A DNA stretch of 64,000 bases from Bacillus sp. B1-b2 (GTDB lineage: Bacteria; Bacillota; Bacilli; Bacillales; Cytobacillaceae): the NCBI RefSeq assembly GCF_009183415.1, contig NZ_WEHU01000003.1, positions 220,842-284,841 of the forward strand, given 5' to 3'. The translations under genes and the position numbers were made by a program. Each line of letters begins with the position of its first letter. The stretch's first letter is position 1. Positions 53,546 through 62,235 of the stretch are shown piece by piece. The notes beneath the pieces are model-generated. The model searched no databases, was not told the DNA's origin, and was given only the letters and a program-made list of their open reading frames with translations.

Positions 53546-53941
53546 ATGCTAATGAAGGCTTCAGCACCTTTACCTTCTAAAGAGAGAAACATACTTGAAC
53601 ACCTTCTCTATCTCCCCCTTTTACTAACCGTACTAGAAAGAGATAGAGAAAGCACCTACAAAACACCTTTCAAATTGAGGAAAGTCTATGAAAACTTACT
53701 TGAAAACACCATTATTAAAATCCAAGGAGATTTACAGCATTTTAAGAATTTGATGAATTCCCAGCGTATGAAACTAGTCAAAGGAAGAAATAACGGAGAG
53801 TATACGGAATATCACTTCTATATAAATAATGATTATTATATATGTAGATATACCAATAATGAATTAAAAACAAACACTGAAAAACTTCTGACCTACTATT
53901 TTTTTAAAGAAGGCAGAAATGAGCAGAATCAATTTAGATGA
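53546..53941 (+). CDS. hypothetical protein in the YolD-like operon
   Basis: 131 aa from ATG 53546, one base past the YolD-like stop, behind AAAGG; ATG 53528 would overlap the previous gene. It is basic and mainly helical with a beta end (YHFYINNDYYICRYTNNEL). No domain recognised. Cotranscription from the SOS-type promoter is likely. Confidence 0.6.
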   Translation: MLMKASAPLPSKERNILEHLLYLPLLLTVLERDRESTYKTPFKLRKVYENLLENTIIKIQGDLQHFKNLMNSQRMKLVKGRNNGEYTEYHFYINNDYYICRYTNNELKTNTEKLLTYYFFKEGRNEQNQFR

Positions 53942-54671
53942 GGTTATAAGGATTACAGGAGCATAAACTGCCCATTAAATACAGAACCTGTTCAAATGAA
54001 TAGCTGCTACATAGTAGCAAGATCTCCTTTTCACCTCCATAATAGCGAAGATTGATAACTTCCCCAAGAGAAACTTCTTCCCTTTTAATAACTGTAGGTT
54101 CCTAATGAATCTACAGTTAGCCTGTTGAAAAACAAAATGGTCTATGGACAATTTGTGAAAATAGAGATAACCCTCTCCTATCATAATGAAAAACAGGGGA
54201 TTTTTTATGTACTTCACCTATTTAAATATAGATATAAGTAGAAAATTGAAAGAGCTATGAAATAATGTATGATGTTTCGTACCATAGAGAACAAGGAAAA
54301 GACTACTTTTAGAAAAATAGTCGTAGAAATCCTCTTATTTTCGTTACTTCCATGAAAAACAACGGAAATAGACGGAGAATTACGCCTATTTCCTTAGAAC
54401 ACATAAAATCGGAGGCATTTTCCTTACTTAACCGGAAAAATCCGCTTATTAGCAAGGAAATTAACAGTATATTTGCCTTTAGTCGGAATTCTCCGCTTAT
54501 TTTTGATGATTCCCACAAATTGGCTGAGGAATTTTTTTTCAACAAAATTATTAATAGAAGACAAGATATTGAAATCTCCTTCCAATTAATCACCCTATTT
54601 CTTTAAAATCAGCACCCCTTTCTTTATTAGCCATATATTATCAATAACGTAAGAAATGGTGGTGACCTTTA
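53942..54671. repeat. region with degenerate CGGA...TCCGCTTATT repeats
   Basis: Four diverged units ending in TCCTCTTATT (54330), ACGCCTATT (54382), TCCGCTTATT (54441) and TCCGCTTATT (54492), 51, 60 and 51 bp apart. Several also contain a CGGA...TCCG inverted pair (for example GGAAATAGACGGAGAAT). Open frames over it show no coding character. No other gene is seen between the SOS operon and the glycosyltransferase. Confidence 0.6.
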
Positions 54672-55763
54672 TTGATTAGTATTAGTTTATGTATGATTGT
54701 GAAAAATGAAGAAGAAGTACTTGGACAATGCTTAGAAAGTGTCAAAAGAATTTGTGATGAAATCATCATTGTGGATACTGGATCTACTGATCAAACGAAA
54801 AAGATTGCACAGCAATATACAGACAAAATATTTGATTTTCCATGGCAAGATGATTTCGCAAAAGCACGTAACTTTGCATTTGAGAAGGCGACTCAAGAGT
54901 ATATTCTTTGGTTAGACGCTGATGATGTTCTTCTAGAGATAGATCAAGAAAAATTAATGGAAGTGAAAAAAAATCTAGACTCCTCTGTTGACGCAGTTTC
55001 TATGTATTATCATATATCCTTCGACGCACAAAATAATCCTACCTTTTTATATAGAAGAAATCGATTAGTACGACGAGATAGACAGTTCCAATGGATTGGA
55101 GTAGTTCACGAATATCTAGAAGTATATGGAAACTTACTGCATTCTGACATAGCTGTTACCCATCGAAAATCCAATAAATCCACTTCAGATTCTTCAAGAA
55201 ATCTACGTATATATGAAAATTTAATTGCAAGTGGGAAAGAATTAAATGCCAGAGATCTTTTTTATTATAGCAATGAATTAAAAGACCATCTTCTGTTTGA
55301 AAAAGCCATTCTTCATTATGAAAAATTTCTAGATTCTAATCAAGGCTGGATAGAAGATGAAATACGAGCATGTCTTTATTTAGCTAGCTGTTATAAAGCT
55401 ACTGAAAATACTGAGATGGAATTGAGTTCCCTCTTCCGAACCTTTTACTACGACATTCCTCGAGCAGAAGCTCTTTGTTTAATAGGTGATTATTATAAAG
55501 AAAGAGAAAATTGGTATAAAGCTATTTTCTGGTACTCCCTCGCAACTTATTCAGAAGAAAATAACCAATTTGGTTTCTTTCAACCAAAATATGCTACTTG
55601 GTATCCTCACCTGCAGCTATGTGTTTGTTATTGGAAACAGGGGAATATGGAACAATCTATGAAGCATAACAACTTAGCTAAACAAAGCGATCCTGATAAT
55701 GAGTTGGTTAAGAATAATGAAGCATTTTTTCTTATTATTAATCACTCTCATTTGGATAATTGA
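54672..55763 (+). CDS. family 2 glycosyltransferase with TPR-like C-terminus
   Basis: 363 aa. The GT2 domain opens SLCMIVKNEEEVLGQCLESV and has the DxD-type WLDADDVL, plus VHEYLEVYG and DIAVTHRKSNKS. The C-terminal 150 residues are TPR-like helices (YNSxLKDHLLFEKAILHYEKF, LASCYKATENTEM). The layout resembles SunS-like and other TPR glycosyltransferases. A TTG start has GGTGG ahead. The acceptor is unknown; no peptide precursor is adjacent. Confidence 0.88.
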   Translation: MISISLCMIVKNEEEVLGQCLESVKRICDEIIIVDTGSTDQTKKIAQQYTDKIFDFPWQDDFAKARNFAFEKATQEYILWLDADDVLLEIDQEKLMEVKKNLDSSVDAVSMYYHISFDAQNNPTFLYRRNRLVRRDRQFQWIGVVHEYLEVYGNLLHSDIAVTHRKSNKSTSDSSRNLRIYENLIASGKELNARDLFYYSNELKDHLLFEKAILHYEKFLDSNQGWIEDEIRACLYLASCYKATENTEMELSSLFRTFYYDIPRAEALCLIGDYYKERENWYKAIFWYSLATYSEENNQFGFFQPKYATWYPHLQLCVCYWKQGNMEQSMKHNNLAKQSDPDNELVKNNEAFFLIINHSHLDN

Positions 55764-55830
55764 TCTAGTTTTTTGTCTATTTCCTTCCTATTTAGTCTAA
55801 TATAATGGCTTGCTTTTCTAGGAGGTTCAT

Positions 55831-56069
55831 ATGATAAAAGGATCACTTACTAGACAATAGCAGCAATAACAATGGAGAGAATGATGAGGATAGTCAGTTT
55901 AGTGATGTTGATAGATTAGCTTATAATGATAAGGTTAATTTTAATATAAATGCTGGATAACTGGACCAAGAACCCTTCCTTACAATACTTGGCAATCGGC
56001 TTAACCATTTCTATTAATACAGGTGGAGCATCTCCAGGAATTTACTGGTCTGTACAAAGATTATCTTAA
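55831..56069 (+). pseudogene. small gene broken by two frameshifts
   Basis: AGGAGGTTCAT-ATG opens MIKGSLTRQ and then a stop. Other frames continue as SNNNGENDEDSQFSDVDRLA and NDKVNFNINAG, then WTKNPSLQYLAIGLTISINT and GGASPGIYWSVQRLS, ending at 56069 just before a terminator. Together these would make an intact protein of about 78 aa of low-complexity, spore- or phage-like type. The breaks lie near 55857 and 55957. The family is not recognised. Confidence 0.5.
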
Positions 56070-56080
56070 TTTGTTAAAGA

Positions 56081-56115
56081 AGCTATAGTTACCATTTGGT
56101 TAACTATAGCTTTTT
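56081..56115 (+). terminator. intrinsic terminator after the frameshifted gene
   Basis: Perfect 11-bp stem AGCTATAGTTA/TAACTATAGCT followed by TTTT, 12 nt after the stop. Confidence 0.8.
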
Positions 56116-56478
56116 ATTTACCCATTTCTTGTGACTAAACTATATTAATGTCATTGAATAAAAACATACTTGCCATTACCTTTTCAATTAATCAATCCTA
56201 TTTTTTGCTCATTATTTTATAAAAAAAATCAAATGAAAGAGAAATATAGGAACACACACAATAGTTAGTTCTCCATTATTTTTTCTTATCACACATCTCA
56301 TCATTATTGAGGTAAGTCTACTTAGTTAAACCAAAAAGGGAATTATTACTAAATATAAAGAATTATGTTACTATCTAGATAAAGGATTTGTTCAATCGGG
56401 CAGTTTTCTTTAATAAGTGAAACTTTCATTTTTCTAATTCGTACATTTGGTACAAAGATTGATATGGGGGTGTCTATT

Positions 56479-56661
56479 GTGTCTAAAGAAGTTATTTTTC
56501 TTTTAGTTGTAGTGTCTATGGCTATATGGGTTGGGGTGTCTAGAGAGGCTGTAAAACCTTCAAATGAAATAAACTGGAGGAAAATGATCACATTACTGTC
56601 TGCTGGTACTTTATCTACATTAGTTATAACCATTACTCTTTTTCAAAGCCTATCGTTCTAG
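56479..56661 (+). CDS. small membrane protein
   Basis: 60 aa, GTG start behind GGGGGTG (ATG 56464 possible). Two hydrophobic segments (EVIFLLVVVSMAIWVGV and TLLSAGTLSTLVITITLF). A hairpin CGGAAGGCTTT/AAAGCCTTCCG (56672-56710) follows. No family recognised. Confidence 0.5.
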   Translation: MSKEVIFLLVVVSMAIWVGVSREAVKPSNEINWRKMITLLSAGTLSTLVITITLFQSLSF

Positions 56662-56757
56662 ATCATTTAACGGAAGGCTTTCATGATATAAGACCATAAA
56701 AGCCTTCCGAAATACAGCTTTGTTTCGAAAAATGTTAAAAAAGCATGAATCACATTT

Positions 56758-57357
56758 CTATAGCACATCAGGTATTAATTCTTTTATCTCTTGCTCCGCA
56801 TTACTTAAGCTTGCCAACCAAAAGCTTACTAATTTGACTCCATCAATTAGCTCTATATTTAATCCATTAGCGTATTCTAATGCTTTTGAGGTAAAGGAAG
56901 CCGTTGTAATGACATATCCACCTGCCGCTCCTCTTTTCACCATATTAGAATGTATGAGCGCAATCGAATCGAATGGTAAATCATTCTTATAACATTTCAC
57001 TTGACCAAGGAATAAGCCTTCTTTTGTCTCGTGTTCAAAATCCACGCCATAGTCTCCACTTGTTGGAGTAACCCAAGTCGTACCTCCTCTTACCTTCTGT
57101 ATCACGTCAGCAACAAATGCTTCAAATTCTATAGGGTCTTGTTTAATATACAGACTAGAGTAAGAAGCTATGTTTTCATCTAATTCCTTACAAAATCTCA
57201 GGTAAAGACCCATTGCTAAAGTTTTCTTTAATTCTGTGCTAGTTTGGATATGAGTAGCTAAAAGAGATGTTTTATATTCATTTTCTTTTTTAGACCATAA
57301 ATATTTTATAAAAGCTAAAATTAAAAGAATTGCTGCTATAAGCTCAAAATAAATCAA
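56758..57357 (-). CDS. membrane-anchored Mrr-like restriction endonuclease domain protein
   Basis: 199 aa from TTG 57357 (AAGGAGTG upstream). One N-terminal helix (YFELIAAILLILAF) is followed at residues about 90-199 by the Mrr_cat PD-(D/E)xK domain: RGGTTWVTPTSGDYGVDF, GLFLGQVKCYKNDL (GQVKC is the Q-x-K catalytic pair) and AAGGYVITTASFTSKALEYA. Related single-domain Mrr proteins cut methylated DNA or unknown targets. A membrane anchor is unusual and suggests action on incoming DNA. No methyltransferase is linked. Confidence 0.85.
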   Translation of the reverse strand: MIYFELIAAILLILAFIKYLWSKKENEYKTSLLATHIQTSTELKKTLAMGLYLRFCKELDENIASYSSLYIKQDPIEFEAFVADVIQKVRGGTTWVTPTSGDYGVDFEHETKEGLFLGQVKCYKNDLPFDSIALIHSNMVKRGAAGGYVITTASFTSKALEYANGLNIELIDGVKLVSFWLASLSNAEQEIKELIPDVL

Positions 57358-57476
57358 CTTTATCACTCCTTGCATTACTAAAGGATGTGCAAAGGGGTTA
57401 TTTTCTATTCTTTTTTTATTTATTTGATAGGAAAAACAACACTCTTTCACAGGATATCACTTCTTAAAACCAGTAT

Positions 57477-57522
57477 AAAAAAACTGTATCTGACTCCTTC
57501 GTAAAAAGGAAATAGATACAGT
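57477..57522 (-). terminator. intrinsic terminator of the elaA-like gene
   Basis: Stem ACTGTATCT/AGATACAGT with a 22-nt loop and TTTTTTT on the minus strand, 29 nt past the stop. Confidence 0.7.
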
Positions 57523-57550
57523 CTTTTGAGTATTAAAATAAGATTACTAA

Positions 57551-57994
57551 CTATTTTTCTAAAATCATATCAATATGTGGAATATTATCTTCTAAATAGA
57601 CGTCTGTAATGGAAATGAAACCAAAAGACCCATAAAACTTTCTTAAATAATCTTGTGCCTGAATTTTAATCACATTTTCTTGCAGCTCTGTATGAATAAA
57701 GTCAATTCCTCGACTTACAAGTTCTTCTGCATAACCATTTTTTCTATATGAGCTTTTTACCAAAATTCTTCCTAATGAAGCTTCGGGATAAGATACTCCT
57801 GGTGGTAGTATTCTTAAATAAGCTACTAGCTCTCCTTCTATACTCCCCATTAGATGATAGGATTCAAGGTCCTTCCCATCTACCTCAAGATATGGACAAT
57901 TTTGTTCCACAACGAAAACCGCTGTTCTTTCCTGTAATATACGATATAATTCTTCAGTGGATAATTCATTAAACTTTTTTATACTCCATTCCAT
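57551..57994 (-). CDS. ElaA-like GNAT acetyltransferase
   Basis: 147 aa. The signature ERTAVFVVEQNCPYLEVDGKD and GRILVKSSYRKNGYAEELV match the ElaA family of GNAT enzymes. ATG 57994 with TAGGTGA in front. It acetylates an unknown amine. Confidence 0.88.
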   Translation of the reverse strand: MEWSIKKFNELSTEELYRILQERTAVFVVEQNCPYLEVDGKDLESYHLMGSIEGELVAYLRILPPGVSYPEASLGRILVKSSYRKNGYAEELVSRGIDFIHTELQENVIKIQAQDYLRKFYGSFGFISITDVYLEDNIPHIDMILEK

Positions 57995-58178
57995 TTGGAT
58001 AGTCACCTACATTGTATTATTTTCGAAAATGCTGCTTAAAAAAGCTATCCCTAATAATAGTAGAGTGAATCTATTAAATTGACAAGCTATTTGCATATAA
58101 AATCAAAATTAATAATAAATATTCACTACAAATATAGATATGTATATAAGTTGTTCTCCTTTTCATACAATCCTTACT

Positions 58179-58207
58179 AAAAAAACTCTCCAGTGTTTCG
58201 GAGAGTT
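58179..58207 (-). terminator. intrinsic terminator
   Basis: Stem AACTCTCC/GGAGAGTT followed by a T-run on the minus strand; overlaps the stop codon of the frame at 58206. Confidence 0.75.
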
Positions 58208-58510
58208 AACTATCCTTCCATTTCTTTAATAATTTAAAATGAAAGGGTAAGAAGAAATAGTAAACAACAAAGTAAACAGGTACACTATAAAGTAGATTCC
58301 AATGCTTTGGATTCATATAACCTGTCCATTGATTAGTTCCTTCTACAATGAGGGAAAGGACTACAAATATAATAGTTCGTTTAAATTTTGTTGATGGATG
58401 AAAATTATTTAAGTATATTTTTCTTTTGCATAAATAACGCACATAAAAATAATAGGAGAGCCCATATAACGGGACACCAAATACCGTCCGCCTGTATATC
58501 CATATTTTTT
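58206..58510 (-). pseudogene. CBO0543-like membrane protein, probable 5'-truncated relic
   Basis: The frame from GTG 58442 encodes 78 aa, but protein-like sequence continues upstream in frame (RTVFGVPLYGLSYYFYVRYL) with no start codon before a stop near 58510. The end SLIVEGTNQWTGYMNPKHWN then VPVYFVVYYFFLPF resembles the C-terminus of CBO0543-type membrane proteins. It keeps its terminator. Either the N-terminus has been lost or an indel hides the start. Confidence 0.5.
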
Positions 58511-58628
58511 ATTATTTTTCCCACCATTTATCAACCTTCAAAATTTCTTCCTTTATATATGGATGCCTAGGAAAAAATTATGCGAAAGGGATAAATAGCA
58601 GGCTAGAGAATAACAGAAAGAACTTACT

Positions 58629-59009
58629 TTATTTCTTTATTTCCATTACAGCAAAGTAATTTTGTTCATAATCAGCAAAGTTAAATATTTTTTCATTCCC
58701 CATTTCAACCATCTCTCCAACTGTGATGCCGTTGGTTGTTAATTTTTCATATAATTCCTCTACATTATCGGAAACAAACATAAGAGAAGGTGTCCCTAAA
58801 TTTAACTCTGGCTGCATTTCTGCTATTAACTTTTTGTTATGTAATATCAATGTTGTTTCTGCTTGCTCTGTTGGAGCAATCTCAATCCATCTCATATGTC
58901 CATTATCTTCATCTGATTTAACCACAAAATTTAACTGTTTTGTCCAAAATTCAGCTGCTTTATCCTGATCATTAACATAAATCATTACTTGCCCTAGTTT
59001 ACTAATCAT
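58629..59009 (-). CDS. VOC family (glyoxalase/bleomycin-resistance type) protein
   Basis: 126 aa. Two beta-alpha-beta-beta-beta modules: LGQVMIYVNDQDKAAEFWTK starts the first, and TPSLMFVSDNVEELYEKLTT the second. Acts on an unknown small molecule, often by metal-dependent chemistry. No neighbour hints. Confidence 0.88.
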   Translation of the reverse strand: MISKLGQVMIYVNDQDKAAEFWTKQLNFVVKSDEDNGHMRWIEIAPTEQAETTLILHNKKLIAEMQPELNLGTPSLMFVSDNVEELYEKLTTNGITVGEMVEMGNEKIFNFADYEQNYFAVMEIKK

Positions 59010-59115
59010 CTTTTTCCCTTCTTTCCACTTAGTGTTAAGATTACTTGCTTATTAGTTTCGTTAACATACCTCCATAATCCTTCTTATATTCCAGGTATAG
59101 ATGATCATTTTACGG

Positions 59116-59141
59116 AAAAAAACCCTACTATATAAGTAGGG
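59116..59141 (-). terminator. intrinsic terminator of the 302-aa gene
   Basis: Stem CCCTACT/AGTAGGG, loop of 5, TTTTTTT on the minus strand; 123 nt past the stop. The A-run on the other side makes it bidirectional. Confidence 0.75.
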
Positions 59142-59263
59142 CAAAAAAATTTGTTCATAGCTAAGCAATTAATGTTTGTCCATCCACTTGTATTCTATGC
59201 TTAAGCGTCATTTTGGTAACTATATATTGTAATTAATGCTTTATATTTATTTTTTCAAACACT

Positions 59264-60172
59264 TTACTCTTTCGTCTTCAAAGGATACAAGCGATATTCC
59301 CATTGATGAAAACATTCCTCTAGTATGTAAAATCCAGCTTCTTCATTTATTGCGATTCGGGAGCATTGTTGTCTAGGGATTGGTGCCTTATCCTCTTCGT
59401 TTCTTACATCTATCCAGCTTTCATTCGCTAACGGATCAAAACGTACCACTAATCTATTTCCGTTAATCTCCAACGTTTCTCCGTCTTTTTTCTGTTCCGC
59501 CATCTCCATAAAATGATCAATTCCTGTGGTATCTACTTCAGATGAATATTCCACTTGTTCATTATATTTCTGTGTTAACAATCTTTCATCTCTTTGTATT
59601 TTGTCATAATTTTCAATGGTTTTTTTCAGTTCTGGTAAGTTCTGAAGGATAACATCCTTATTTCCTACAAATGTGGAAAAGCGTACAATATCCTTTGTAA
59701 TCCACTCCTCTGCTCCCAATCCTAAGGCACTCTTTCCATCTAGTTGGCGAGAATTATGGTCGATAATGGAAAAATCTTGCCCTTCGATGTGCCTTCCAAT
59801 TAAACCAAATCTAGTACTATAGAAATCATACATATAACTAGTCTCACCAAGAGTAAACTGACGATACTCAATTACTAAAGATTGCCTATTATGCGGCGAA
59901 TGAATCTTTGTATAGTGGTTTTCCAGAAGAAGGATGAATAAGCCATGAACAAGTATAATTGGTACACCAACAAGTAAGCCAGCAATGATCCAGAATGATT
60001 TCACTCGATACGAACGAAATCCAATAACAGATAATACAACAATATTAATCAATAAAGGAATAATATAGCCAGTTGGTAAAAGAAAAATAAAATAATAACC
60101 TGTAAGATTCATAAGAGCTAAAGTAATGTTCATGCATACTAAAATAGTGATCCACCATTTTGTTTTTGTCAT
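59264..60172 (-). CDS. membrane protein of unknown function
   Basis: 302 aa. Three to four helices in the first 90 residues (WWITILVCMNITLALMNLTG onwards), then an extracytoplasmic domain of about 200 residues (EYRQFTLGETSYMYDFYSTR, IDHFMEMAEQKKDGETLEIN). No family recognised. AGGTATAG precedes the ATG. Confidence 0.6.
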   Translation of the reverse strand: MTKTKWWITILVCMNITLALMNLTGYYFIFLLPTGYIIPLLINIVVLSVIGFRSYRVKSFWIIAGLLVGVPIILVHGLFILLLENHYTKIHSPHNRQSLVIEYRQFTLGETSYMYDFYSTRFGLIGRHIEGQDFSIIDHNSRQLDGKSALGLGAEEWITKDIVRFSTFVGNKDVILQNLPELKKTIENYDKIQRDERLLTQKYNEQVEYSSEVDTTGIDHFMEMAEQKKDGETLEINGNRLVVRFDPLANESWIDVRNEEDKAPIPRQQCSRIAINEEAGFYILEECFHQWEYRLYPLKTKE

Positions 60173-60420
60173 TCTATACCTCCGTTCTTCTAACGTGCCT
60201 ATATATAATATTAAGTTCTACTTCAAAGTATGTAGAATTTCTATGTAGTATATATATTTATACCCTATGTCATTAATAATTACAAGATTTCCCTTATAAA
60301 AGACTTCGTTAATCTGTTCCTACCTTTAAATTTAAAATAAACTTAAAAAGGAAGGGACAAAATTCTTCCACTTCCTATCTACTTCTTACCATACTTCTAT
60401 AGATAAATGTTGGTCATTCT

Positions 60421-60618
60421 CTACTCTAAATTTAACAAATTAGCTATTATTTCATCACTTCCAGGCATTAAAAGAATGGTGCCTAATACAATAAAATGAA
60501 TACCAAGAACAAACAGTAAAACGATTACTTTAATAGACCTAGGAACACCTTTCCGAGTTACACCAACAATCAGAAATATAATACCTATAAGAATTAATAA
60601 CATATAGTAGAACCCCAT
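60421..60618 (-). CDS. small two-helix membrane protein
   Basis: 65 aa: helices at residues 5-22 and 29-50, acidic tail. Strong GGAGGT upstream of the ATG. It follows the anchored hydrolase gene by 41 bp and may be cotranscribed. Unknown function. Confidence 0.55.
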   Translation of the reverse strand: MGFYYMLLILIGIIFLIVGVTRKGVPRSIKVIVLLFVLGIHFIVLGTILLMPGSDEIIANLLNLE

Positions 60619-60659
60619 ATTAGTACCTCCATTGTGTTAACTAAAACTTATGATCGAGC

Positions 60660-61631
60660 TTAATTCTTTGAAAAAACCTCTATAAAATCATTAACTTCAC
60701 TACTCATTTCCTTAAATTCTGTCCAGTGAAGATAATGATGTCCATCTAACTCTATAACTTCACTTCCGGATGAAGTGGATAATTGAGTTTCATAAAATGT
60801 TATATTGTTCTTGCCATCTTCTGTTTTGTTCTCTACAGACTTCGTAAAAATTAATACTGGCATGCTAGAAGGAAACTTCATCTCCACTGTACGATTTACA
60901 TTGTTTTGAATTTCATTTGCTTCCTTTACAATGCTTTTGTTATATCCTTTCCAAGCAGAAATAGCCTTGGTCATCCTTAGATTTTCTTTCGAATATGTAT
61001 TCTGATTATTCGTAATAGGTAAGTAGCCTTCTGAATCTAACGATATAGCCAATCTTGCAAGCCCAGTTGGTGCGACATAGGTTAAATAGTTTGGCATGGT
61101 CGGAGCATTCTCCTCAAAATACCCTAAACTTTGAGGCAGTGTGGGATCAATTCCTATAATAGCTTCCACTTCATCAGGATATGTATTGGCATAATACATA
61201 CTATAGATACCAGAAATAGAATGCGGCATTAATATATACGGTCCTTCTACATTTGCTTTATTTAGTGCTAATCTAGTTTCTTCCACAATATTCTGAACGG
61301 TTCTTTCTTTATTTGTTATGTCACTCCAACCATATCCAAATGGTTCAACAACCACAACCTTGTTATTTCTTGCTAACTCATTCATTAATGGTTCAAAATC
61401 TAATGCTGGAGCAGCTGTTCCAAGACCGCTTAATAATACAATAGTGTGCTCCCCTTCTCCCTTTTCATAGACATGCATCTTTTCCCCATTAACCTCAACT
61501 AACTTTCCAATTGCAGGATACTTATTTTGCTCGTAAATGGATGTGACATTACTATAAATAACCCATATCCCGCATAAAGCTATTAGCGTAAGAAATATAT
61601 TTCTTACAACCCTGCCCTTCTTTTTGTTCAT
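60660..61631 (-). CDS. membrane-anchored alpha/beta hydrolase
   Basis: 323 aa. A helix near the N-terminus (IFLTLIALCGIWVIYSNV) anchors an outer alpha/beta hydrolase domain: LLSGLGTAAPALDF at the oxyanion strand, nucleophile Ser in PHSISGIYSM, and the His in LDGHHYLHWTEF. I chose ATG 61631, behind AAGGGTGG. Substrate unknown; possibly a lipase or esterase. Confidence 0.83.
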   Translation of the reverse strand: MNKKKGRVVRNIFLTLIALCGIWVIYSNVTSIYEQNKYPAIGKLVEVNGEKMHVYEKGEGEHTIVLLSGLGTAAPALDFEPLMNELARNNKVVVVEPFGYGWSDITNKERTVQNIVEETRLALNKANVEGPYILMPHSISGIYSMYYANTYPDEVEAIIGIDPTLPQSLGYFEENAPTMPNYLTYVAPTGLARLAISLDSEGYLPITNNQNTYSKENLRMTKAISAWKGYNKSIVKEANEIQNNVNRTVEMKFPSSMPVLIFTKSVENKTEDGKNNITFYETQLSTSSGSEVIELDGHHYLHWTEFKEMSSEVNDFIEVFSKN

Positions 61632-61743
61632 TTGTACCACCCTTTCTTTTTCTTTCATCATAATGGATACAAAGAAAGGAAGGAATGAACTTGAGAAATA
61701 TTTCCATCTAAGTCTTTAGTCTTATATAAGCCTAAAACTTGTT

Positions 61744-62172
61744 CTATTTACGGATTTCTTTGATATGAGGGCAACGCTCTATTAATATACGGATAAAGTG
61801 GTCTCTATCTTTTGGAGAAATAAGAACAGAGTTATATGATTCATACGAGATTTCTATTCTTTTCAACGATAAAGCAGGACTTGATAGTGGATTCATTGTT
61901 TTTCTTACGGATTTTATGGTACGGAGGAGGATTTCTTTTCTAAATGGACCATATCGAATAATTAAGCTTTTATCTGTAAGCACATATTCTGTCGTAAACC
62001 ATAGCCATAAAATGAAAATAGGAATAAGAAAAGCACATAGAATAATAATAATCAACTCCATGAAATCAGGAGGTGTCGTAAAAAGGCCATAAATAGCACT
62101 ACCAATCGCGAAAAGCATGGCTCCCCATAGAACAATCGTTAACCACCAATCTTTTTTTGACTTGAATTTCAA
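61744..62172 (-). CDS. bacterial PH domain membrane protein
   Basis: 142 aa: two helices (WWLTIVLWGAMLFAIGSA and MELIIIILCAFLIPIFILWL), then a PH-like domain (YVLTDKSLIIRYGPFRKEIL, VLISPKDRDHFIRIL). TTG 62172 follows GAGGTG; ATG 62178 is possible. Function unknown. Confidence 0.75.
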   Translation of the reverse strand: MKFKSKKDWWLTIVLWGAMLFAIGSAIYGLFTTPPDFMELIIIILCAFLIPIFILWLWFTTEYVLTDKSLIIRYGPFRKEILLRTIKSVRKTMNPLSSPALSLKRIEISYESYNSVLISPKDRDHFIRILIERCPHIKEIRK

Positions 62173-62235
62173 TACCATCACCTCATAAACATATTTTCTC
62201 TATATAATAAATACGTTCTTCCTTGGAGAAAGGGT

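Noticed and set aside
54309..54606. Open frames on both strands between the SOS operon and glycosyltransferase
   Set aside because: The sequence is a degenerate tandem repeat; neither frame has coding signals.
56349..56633. 94-codon minus-strand open frame
   Set aside because: It lies antisense to the small membrane protein gene, which has a better ribosome site and a typical helix pattern.
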